A stretch of DNA of 17,712 bases. Origin: Planctomycetota bacterium. Lineage in GTDB: Bacteria; Planctomycetota; Planctomycetia; Pirellulales; Thermoguttaceae. The notes under the pieces were generated by a model. It made no database searches. It was not told the DNA's origin and saw only the letters and a list, made by a program, of their open reading frames with translations. The position numbers were made by a program, and so were the translations under genes. How positions within the stretch are numbered: position 1 is the stretch's first letter; each line of letters starts with the position of its first letter. This document shows positions 1 to 5,063 of this stretch, one piece after another. The DNA lies in the NCBI GenBank assembly GCA_018897395.1, contig JAHIKV010000243.1:1-17712 (forward strand), read 5' to 3'.

Positions 1-1
1 C

Positions 2-319
2 AAGACCGGCCCCGCTCACGTCAGGGACTTGCGGGGAGTAGTTGACCGGGAGAAAGCCGCCATAGGGTTGCTAATCTCAATGGAAGACCCCACTGCCCCG
101 ATGCGAACGGAAGCCGCAAGCGCCGGGTTCTATGAGTGTGTCGCATGGAATACCAAACATCCGAAAATCCAAATTCTCACGGTAGGCGAATTGCTCGACG
201 GCAAGACCCTCGACGCCCCGCCAAGCCGTGATATTCGCACATTCAAGAAAGCCCCACGAGCACGGAGGAAGCCCGTGGAAAAACAAACGCAACTGCTTGA
301 TCGAGAACAAGACGAATAA
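2..319 (+). CDS. DNA methyltransferase, C-terminal fragment (5' end outside window)
   Basis: The frame is open from base 2 and ends in TAA at 317-319, so this is the last 105 residues of a longer protein. It reads KTGPAHVRDLRGVVDREKAA at the window edge, then GLLISMEDPTAPMRTEAAS, then a segment with PKIQILTVGELLDGK and a basic tail with FKKAP. From memory, this pattern matches the C-terminal region of large site-specific DNA adenine methyltransferases of the Mod/type III-like group: a region after the catalytic domain with a 'LRGVVERE..AIG' and 'MRTEAASAGFY' signature. The catalytic DPPY and SAM-binding motifs would lie upstream and cannot be seen. A TTG at 29 could be read as a start, but the match continues upstream of it. 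The next gene, a P-loop ATPase, is 513 bases away behind repeats, so joint operation is not shown. The family assignment is fairly likely; the type of system is unknown. Confidence 0.72.
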   Translation, partial: KTGPAHVRDLRGVVDREKAAIGLLISMEDPTAPMRTEAASAGFYECVAWNTKHPKIQILTVGELLDGKTLDAPPSRDIRTFKKAPRARRKPVEKQTQLLDREQDE

Positions 320-343
320 TGAAGAGAACAAAGACTCCCGACC

Positions 344-507
344 CTATGCCGTTGCGCTTTCTTGGCTTTTTCGGTCATGTGCCCCAGAAATCGCGGGCAA
401 AACGGGCCGATAGCACTGCTGGCATGTGCATGTTGGCAGATTGCACGTTTTCCCCGAGAAAACAAGGCTGAAAACGGTGTTTGGACGAAAAAAGCGCAAC
501 GGCATAG
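344..507. repeat. 17-base inverted repeat pair around 130 bases
   Basis: CTATGCCGTTGCGCTTT at 344-360 is exactly complementary to AAAGCGCAACGGCATAG at 491-507. Both copies lie next to a CCCGACC sequence of the GGGTCGGGAGTCTTTG repeat family (329-344 on the left, 511-517 on the right). The 130 bases between the arms have no plausible gene. The arrangement resembles a small non-autonomous element or two oppositely oriented intergenic repeats. Confidence 0.6.
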
Positions 508-510
508 CTC

Positions 511-564
511 CCGACCCCTTTATTCGTCCCCCTTTATTCGTCCCCGACCCCTTTATTCGTCCCC
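511..564 (-). repeat. Three direct copies of CTTTATTCGTCCCC (GGGACGAATAAAG family)
   Basis: CTTTATTCGTCCCC occurs at 518-531, 532-545 and 551-564. CCGACCCC precedes the first copy and CCGACC separates the second and third. Read on the minus strand it is GGGGACGAATAAAG with GGGGTCGGG spacers. Related sequence in the opposite orientation is at 2329-2383 and 3079-3119, and a short piece (GGGTCGGGAGTCTTTG) is at 344-329 on the minus strand. Confidence 0.75.
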
Positions 565-630
565 AAGTTTGACGGTACCAACACGGGCTATTCATTTCGC
601 AACGCGGTTCCGCTATAAACGTAAGTACAG

Positions 631-714
631 TTCAACCCCAGGTTGATCAACCTGAAGCGCCCGGTTGATCAACCCGGCAGCGCGGGGTTGAATTGGCCCG
701 GAAAATCCAATTCA
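631..714. repeat. Nested and adjacent GGTTGATCAACC palindromes
   Basis: TTCAACCCC at 631-639 pairs with GGGGTTGAA at 684-692. Between these arms lie a perfect 14-base palindrome AGGTTGATCAACCT (640-653) and a 12-base one GGTTGATCAACC (663-674, extendable with one mismatch). TGAATTGG at 689-696 pairs with CCAATTCA at 707-714, giving an alternative hairpin. The cluster ends about 120 bases before the ATPase start. It could be a set of operator sites, or folded DNA or RNA. Confidence 0.7.
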
Positions 715-767
715 GCACTTGAAAACCGGCTTGGATGTTTTTCTGAAAAGTTCGCGCAAAATATAGC

Positions 768-799
768 GTAGGGTGGGTCAAGCGAAGCGCAGCCCCACC
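768..799. repeat. GTAGGGTGGGTC...CCCCACC hairpin repeat
   Basis: GGTGGG (772-777) and CCCACC (794-799) form the stem, with an AAGCGAAGCGC-type purine-rich loop between. This looks like a widespread class of bacterial intergenic hairpin repeat ('TAGGGTGGGT...CCCACC'), recalled from general experience. It covers the 5' part of the frame leading into the ATPase gene, which argues against starting that gene at the GTG at 773. Confidence 0.55.
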
Positions 800-832
800 A
801 ACTGCGGAAAAAACTTTAAAGGATCGTTTCCA

Positions 833-2284
833 ATGCAAGCATTTGACCTCAAATCAGACTGTTTCAAGAATGCTGTTCGCTCAATGGAGCGACGTGCCGA
901 AAGACAGATTTACGAAGAGAAGCTGGTTAAATGCTTTGTACCAAACAAAGTTTTGGAGGAATTGGACACAAACCAAAACCAACTTGTGTTCGGTAGGCGT
1001 GGTGTTGGCAAGACCCACACACTGAAAGCTTATCTCGGCACGAAGGCTAACAGTGGAGAGTTGTGCCACTACTTGGATTGCACTGCATTTGGCAGCGGCC
1101 TTGGGGCAGAAGGGTCGTCAAAGAATATTGGCATTCGTTTCTTCTCAAAATTGCTCTTGCATCTATCTGACGAACTACTCGAGGACACAATTCTCACGGA
1201 GAGACCAGATCCGGGGCTTCACGATGATCTGGAAAACATTCTGGCTCGACTATCAAATCTGGCGGTGCCACAATCTGGTGGTGAGACATTCAACTATCTC
1301 GAACTCATCCGATTGACCAATCAGTTTTTGGATCGCTTCGGTGCAGAGCGGCTCGTAATACTGATCGATGAATGGGCACAGATTCCAAAGTTGGCACAGC
1401 CATTTTTTGCGGAATTTCTAAAACGCTCTGTTTTCTCGAATCCTAGAGTTACTACAAAAGTTGGGGTGGTAGAGTATACCTACAAGCTCCATGATCGCGT
1501 TGATGATCAAGTCATAGGCTTGGAACGATCCGCTGACATTTTTGCAGATGTGCGTATGGATCGTTTCTTCGTCTGGGATGAGGATCAAGAGTTTGTAGAA
1601 AGGTTCTTTGCCGAAGTATTATTCAATCACTTGACGATTGATCTATCCATGTATTTGGATATGATCGCAAACGACAAATGGGATATCATTCTGAATCAAA
1701 TCTTCACCCAACGCCGCGTGCTATCTGAACTTTGTCGCGCGTGCGAAGGGAATGCGAGAGATTTCCTTGTGCTTTTCGGAAAGGCATACGCCATATTTCG
1801 TCAACAGACATCACATCAGAAGATTGGTCTTGATGATGTTCATGTTGCTGCCATCGACCTTTATCAAGGAGACAAGTACTCAAACATTTCGTCCGAGAAG
1901 CCACTTGAGGACTTCCTCGATCATCTTGTTCATTCGATTATCAAGGATAAAAAGTCTCGTACTTTCATGGTGCCGTATCAGAGTCGCAATCATCCTTTGC
2001 TATCTCGCCTCTTCAGCGCGCGTATACTTCATCCACTGAATGTTGAGTGGTCGCATCCTCACAATCCCGGTGAGAGGTATGGCCTCATTACAATGGATTA
2101 TGGTACCTACGCCTCATTCAGAGGTACAAAATCCGAACCCGATCAGAAGGTGTTCTGGCCGACTGATGATCCTGAGACGGCTACTAAGGACGACCTAGTT
2201 CCACTCGATGATCGTCGCAGCATACGCAGAATCGTTGTCGATAAGTCCGTTTTGGACGACTTCTGGGCAAGAATGTCGGGATAG
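833..2284 (+). CDS. Orphan P-loop (AAA-type) ATPase
   Basis: The 483-residue product has a Walker A motif GRRGVGKT at about residues 54-61. A hydrophobic strand ending in Walker B, LVILIDEW, lies at about 174-181. The segment DVRMDRFFVWDEDQEFVERFF (about 240-260) and the region after it look like the lid and sensor part of AAA-type ATPases. The C-terminal 150 residues are of unknown type and may include a winged helix. There is no signal peptide or membrane segment, so it is cytosolic. The start is the ATG at 833: AAAGGA at 818-823 is a ribosome site 9 bases upstream, and the longer GTG frame runs through a hairpin repeat. The gene is clearly richer in A/T than the core genes of the window, which suggests acquisition. 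It resembles ORC/CDC6-like or other STAND-free ATPases found alone or in defence islands. The exact family and role are not known. Confidence 0.8.
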   Translation: MQAFDLKSDCFKNAVRSMERRAERQIYEEKLVKCFVPNKVLEELDTNQNQLVFGRRGVGKTHTLKAYLGTKANSGELCHYLDCTAFGSGLGAEGSSKNIGIRFFSKLLLHLSDELLEDTILTERPDPGLHDDLENILARLSNLAVPQSGGETFNYLELIRLTNQFLDRFGAERLVILIDEWAQIPKLAQPFFAEFLKRSVFSNPRVTTKVGVVEYTYKLHDRVDDQVIGLERSADIFADVRMDRFFVWDEDQEFVERFFAEVLFNHLTIDLSMYLDMIANDKWDIILNQIFTQRRVLSELCRACEGNARDFLVLFGKAYAIFRQQTSHQKIGLDDVHVAAIDLYQGDKYSNISSEKPLEDFLDHLVHSIIKDKKSRTFMVPYQSRNHPLLSRLFSARILHPLNVEWSHPHNPGERYGLITMDYGTYASFRGTKSEPDQKVFWPTDDPETATKDDLVPLDDRRSIRRIVVDKSVLDDFWARMSG

Positions 2285-2328
2285 AGACGGTAAAGCAACG
2301 TAGTTTGCGTCACGAGCCGTGTTCCTCT

Positions 2329-2383
2329 AGGGACGGGTACGGGGAAAGGGGTCGGGGACGGGTAAAGGGGACGGGAGTCTTTG
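2329..2383 (+). repeat. GGGACGGGTAAAGGGG-family repeat before mntA
   Basis: The stretch contains GGGACGGGTACGGGGAAAGG, then GGTCGGGGACGGGTAAAGGG and finally GGGACGGGAGTCTTTG at 2368-2383. It is the plus-strand counterpart of the minus-strand array at 511-564. It fills most of the 123-base gap between the ATPase and mntA genes. Confidence 0.7.
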
Positions 2384-2407
2384 TTTATCGCCAGAGGAGT
2401 CAAGACC

Positions 2408-2710
2408 GTGAACGCGAAGGTGCAACTGGATCGGGTTTTGCTGTCGGCGTTTTGCCGCAAATGGCGGATACGGGAGTTGTGCCTCTTCGGGTCCGCGCTG
2501 CGGGACGATTTCGGCCCGGATAGCGACCTGGATTTTCTGGTGAGTTTCGAGCCTGGTACGCCGATGGACATCGACCGCTTGCTGGAGATGAAAGAAGAGT
2601 TGGCGGCGCGTCTCGGCCGGCCGGTGGACCTGGTGGAAAAAGAGGCGCTGCGGAATCCTTGGAGGAAGTACGAGATTCTGAAAAACCGCGAGGTGATTTA
2701 TGCGAATTGA
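2408..2710 (+). CDS. mntA: MntA-type nucleotidyltransferase antitoxin
   Basis: The 100-residue product is a minimal nucleotidyltransferase. The nucleotide and metal site is visible as GSALRDDFGPDSDLDFLV: G28-S29 followed by D40 and D42, with the third acidic residue D74 in RPVDLVEKEA. Characterised MntA proteins transfer AMP from ATP to a tyrosine of the partner HepT and so block its RNase activity. The start is the GTG at 2408, with AGAGGAG at 2393-2399 and 8 bases of spacing. An in-frame TTG at 2381 lies in repeat DNA and has no ribosome site. The gene overlaps hepT by 11 bases, as expected for this pair. The catalytic residues are intact, so it should be active. Confidence 0.9.
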   Translation: MNAKVQLDRVLLSAFCRKWRIRELCLFGSALRDDFGPDSDLDFLVSFEPGTPMDIDRLLEMKEELAARLGRPVDLVEKEALRNPWRKYEILKNREVIYAN

Positions 2711-3065
2711 CGCCAAGGACATGGCCCGGCTATGGGACATGTTGGACGCCGCGAGGACGGCCGTCGAGTTCACCAACGGTTTGCGGTATGAGGATTTTCT
2801 CGAAGACCGCAAGGTCCGCAACGCCGTGGAGCGCAACCTGGAGATCATCGGGGAAGCCGCTCGGCGGGTTTCGCCTGAGACGCGCACAAATCATCCCTAC
2901 ATTCCCTGGAAGTCGATGATTGGTTTGCGAAACGTGCTGGCACATGAATACGGCGAGATACGTTACGAAATTTTGTGGACTATAATCGGCGATAAGTTGG
3001 CTCCGCTCATCAAGCGATTGGAAGACCTGGGCGTCGACAATCCCCCGCCCCTGGAGGAACTGTAG
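2700..3065 (+). CDS. hepT: HepT-type HEPN RNase toxin
   Basis: The product has 121 residues and is mostly helical. It carries the RX4HXY motif of HepT toxins as R77-N78-V79-L80-A81-H82-E83-Y84 (RNVLAHEY). In characterised pairs Arg and His cleave RNA, and the Tyr is the residue AMPylated by MntA. The helix EDRKVRNAVERNLEIIGEAA (35-54) is also typical of HepT. The ATG overlaps the end of mntA by 11 bases, so translation is coupled. Length and motif are complete, which suggests a working toxin. As with other MNT-HEPN pairs, a stress or phage-defence role is possible but not shown by the sequence. Confidence 0.92.
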   Translation: MRIDAKDMARLWDMLDAARTAVEFTNGLRYEDFLEDRKVRNAVERNLEIIGEAARRVSPETRTNHPYIPWKSMIGLRNVLAHEYGEIRYEILWTIIGDKLAPLIKRLEDLGVDNPPPLEEL

Positions 3066-3078
3066 GCGTTCAACCGGA

Positions 3079-3119
3079 CGGGATGGTAAAGGGCTCGGGA
3101 GTCTTTGGGACGGTAAAGG
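3079..3119 (+). repeat. GGGACGGTAAAGGG-family repeat after hepT
   Basis: The stretch has GACGGGATGGTAAAGGG, then GGCTCGGGAGTCTTTG at 3092-3107 and GGGACGGTAAAGGG directly after. It matches the repeat before mntA (2329-2383) in the same orientation, so the toxin-antitoxin pair sits between two direct copies. Confidence 0.65.
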
Positions 3120-3135
3120 GGGCAAAGGGAAATAG

Positions 3136-3173
3136 TTGCGTTTCCTTTTTCGGGAATGAAAAAGGGGACGCAG
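3136..3173. repeat. 16-bp hairpin, GAAAAAGGGGACGCAG arm
   Basis: TTGCGTTTCCTTTTTC (3136-3151) pairs with GAAAAAGGGGACGCAG (3158-3173) around a 6-base loop, with three G-U type pairs. The imperfection is one-sided, so the structure is better as RNA than as a DNA cruciform. It lies 70 bases after hepT and may end or stabilise its transcript. Confidence 0.6.
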
Positions 3174-3243
3174 CTCTTTTCTATTGACGGGGAAGTTGGC
3201 GGAACCACCGTCCTCCATTGTTGTTCGATTTTTTTGCGTTGTC

Positions 3244-3394
3244 ACGCCCGTTTACGGGCGTCCTTCATATTGCCTTGAAACGTCGGAGGAGGCCCGTGAA
3301 CGGGCCTGACAATTACAAATGTCCGCTCCCTTCTAACCCGGCGTGAACGCCGGGCCTAATACCGCCTTCGGCGGAAACGTCCGTAAACGGACGT
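3244..3394. repeat. Cluster of four 18-base palindromes with shared CGT-nn-ACG core
   Basis: Four perfect 8-2-8 inverted repeats occur in 151 bases: ACGCCCGTTTACGGGCGT (3244-3261), AGGCCCGTGAACGGGCCT (3290-3307), CCCGGCGTGAACGCCGGG (3337-3354) and ACGTCCGTAAACGGACGT (3377-3394). A smaller one, CCGCC-TTC-GGCGG, is at 3362-3374. The inner CGT/ACG is constant and the outer five bases change together on both sides. They resemble REP-type palindromes. Confidence 0.85.
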
Positions 3395-3432
3395 GATTTT
3401 GCGATTCACAGGCCCATCTTACACGGTCTGGT

Positions 3433-3468
3433 TTGTCCGATGTCTTTCGGGGTGTAAATTTCGGACAA
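3433..3468. repeat. 8-base inverted repeat TTGTCCGA / TCGGACAA
   Basis: TTGTCCGA at 3433-3440 is exactly complementary to TCGGACAA at 3461-3468, with a 20-base loop. It could be a hairpin or a pair of operator half sites. There is no gene start close by on the plus strand. Confidence 0.4.
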
Positions 3469-3507
3469 TTTCGGCCGCTCACAGTATAACCGATCCGCCG
3501 ACGAAAA

Positions 3508-3570
3508 CAGGACGGCAGTGCAACCGCCGCTCCGGCTCGAGCGTTGCACTGCCGCCCTGTATAATTTTTT
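3508..3570. terminator. Strong rho-independent terminator, probably bidirectional
   Basis: CAGGACGGCAGTGCAAC (3508-3524) pairs with GTTGCACTGCCGCCCTG (3543-3559) over 17 bases with one mismatch and an 18-base loop. TATAATTTTTT follows on the plus strand, and on the minus strand the hairpin is followed by a short TTTT. It lies about 50 bases past the stop of the minus-strand gene at 3609 and closes the accessory region on the plus strand. Confidence 0.75.
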
Positions 3571-3608
3571 CAGCGGCTTCCGTTCCGCCGTTTATTGTAT
3601 TCCAGACC

Positions 3609-4112
3609 TCACGGGCTGGACGAGCCGGAATTGGCCAGTGCCACGGGCACGGCAATCGCGGTTGCGATCAGGCCGGCGATGACGATCGGATTGCTGAGAA
3701 ACATTTTCAATCCGCCGCCTCCGCCGTATCCACCCTGGGTGTATACGATGGCGTCCTTTTGAGCCGAAGGCGGCGCCGTGTTGGCCGCCCACATCCGGTA
3801 GACGCCTTGCCCCTGTGCGGCGGCAAGTTGGTAAACGCCGCCTCGCAGGCCCTTAACGCTGAATCGCCCACCGTCGGTGGTTGTGGTGCGGATGACCTCC
3901 TGATTCTGGGTTTTCACCGAGACAGGAACGCCTGCCACACCGCTTCCTTGCAGATCGACGACCTGCCCGTGCAACACTCCGCCATCGGTCAAGGCAATGT
4001 CCACGACCGGGGGCGTGGGTGTCGGCGAGGCGGCGAAGGCCACCTGCGGTAGACATAGCCCCACCGTTGCCAGCGAGATCATTGCGTTTCTAACGAGCCA
4101 TCCAGTCTTCAT
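3609..4112 (-). CDS. Secreted carboxypeptidase-regulatory-like domain protein
   Basis: The 167-residue product starts with a signal peptide (MKTGWLVRNA, hydrophobic core to about residue 27, cut after AFA), so it is exported. Residues about 46-98 look like a carboxypeptidase regulatory-like beta-sandwich: VLHGQVVDLQGSGVAGVPVS, then TTTTDGGRFSVKGLRGGVYQL. A glycine-rich stretch (127-134) leads to a membrane segment at about 139-160 (FLSNPIVIAGLIATAIAVPV) and a short SGSSSP tail. Small proteins of this build are common in Planctomycetota and have no known function. The ATG at 4112 is chosen because it gives the signal peptide and has GGGAG 6 bases upstream; the frame is open further upstream without a good site. 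It follows the PHP phosphatase gene after 126 bases and may share its transcript or have its own promoter. Confidence 0.8.
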   Translation of the reverse strand: MKTGWLVRNAMISLATVGLCLPQVAFAASPTPTPPVVDIALTDGGVLHGQVVDLQGSGVAGVPVSVKTQNQEVIRTTTTDGGRFSVKGLRGGVYQLAAAQGQGVYRMWAANTAPPSAQKDAIVYTQGGYGGGGGLKMFLSNPIVIAGLIATAIAVPVALANSGSSSP

Positions 4113-4238
4113 TTTTTTCTCCCATAAAGAACGAAAAGTTTGCCCAAATATCCCAGCCGCCCAAGTCCATTCGACAATGGCGGGTTTAAGCGATCCAGGG
4201 GCTTTACATACCCCCAATAAGGTCCGAAATATCATGCT

Positions 4239-5063
4239 TTATATCGGCCCAGCAGCCGCGGGTTCTAAAGAAAACGTCCGGCGAAACCATCCTAAACAGG
4301 CGAACTTTTCCGGATCTCGGCATCCTGGCGACACCGCGCCGCCGCCGGCCACGATTCTCGGATTACGACAGCACAGATCAGTCGCCACGATTTCCCCGAC
4401 CAATTCCCTCACGCGCCGGAATGCCCGACGGAGGATGGGCGGGCGGGTCTTGGTCCCGTGTGCATCGGTGCCGACGAAATGAACTAGACCTTGCGAGACC
4501 AGCGATTCGGCGAATTTTTGGACTTGCGAGCCGAAATCACCCGTCAGACTTCCAGCGGTCACTTGCATCAGGCAGCCGTGCTCGACCAATGGACGCAGCA
4601 CGCCGGGCTGGTTGATTATGCCGCGGTTTCGTTCCGGGTGGGAAAGAATTCCGCTCAGGCCGGCGGAGGCCAATTCCCTCAGCAGACGCTCCAACGGGAA
4701 GTAGACGTCGTGTGGCAACTCGAGCAGCACGTGCCGGCGATGGTCGGCAAGCGTGACGACCTCGCCGCTACGGATTTTGTTCAACAGCCCCGGTTCGATC
4801 CGCACGTCGGCCCCCGGCAGCACGCGCAAAGGCAATCGTCGCCGGTCGAGCAGCCGTTGGAACCGGACTGTCGCCGCGCGGATCGTCTGGCCCGAGTTTC
4901 TCGCGTTGTTGCCCAATTGATGGGGCGTGGCGACGATCGTTTCGATCCCGTCGGCCACGGCCATTTCGGCCATCGCCATCGCGTCGTCCAAGGTGGACGC
5001 GCCGTCGTCCAGGCCCGGCAGCAGGTGGCAGTGGATATCGGTGAAAGGTTCGGAACGGGTCAT
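4239..5063 (-). CDS. CpsB/YwqE-type PHP-domain tyrosine phosphatase
   Basis: The 274-residue product is a PHP-fold metallo-phosphoesterase. Metal-binding motifs occur in the expected order: DIHCHLLPGLDDGA (9-22), ATPH (45-48), a glutamate in LLELPHD (113-119), SHPERN (141-146) and GTDAHG (198-203). Proteins of this group (CpsB, YwqE, Wzb of Gram-positives) remove phosphate from tyrosines of the polysaccharide co-polymerase kinase and so control chain synthesis. Length is slightly above the usual 240-255, with an extra tail of about 40 residues. Its ATG overlaps the ligase stop by 4 bases (ATGA), so the two are translationally coupled. The matching kinase is not in the window. Confidence 0.9.
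   Translation of the reverse strand: MTRSEPFTDIHCHLLPGLDDGASTLDDAMAMAEMAVADGIETIVATPHQLGNNARNSGQTIRAATVRFQRLLDRRRLPLRVLPGADVRIEPGLLNKIRSGEVVTLADHRRHVLLELPHDVYFPLERLLRELASAGLSGILSHPERNRGIINQPGVLRPLVEHGCLMQVTAGSLTGDFGSQVQKFAESLVSQGLVHFVGTDAHGTKTRPPILRRAFRRVRELVGEIVATDLCCRNPRIVAGGGAVSPGCRDPEKFACLGWFRRTFSLEPAAAGPI

Noticed and set aside
773..832. GTG start at 773 for the ATPase
   Set aside because: The extra 20 codons are read from a hairpin repeat, and a good ribosome site precedes the ATG at 833.
3244..3394. CRISPR array
   Set aside because: The palindromes differ in their outer bases, have uneven spacing and no constant direct repeat or cas gene.
3393..4052. 219-codon plus-strand frame across the region 3 terminator and the small secreted gene
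   Set aside because: It runs through a strong terminator hairpin and is the complement of the minus-strand gene, which has a signal peptide and a known domain type.
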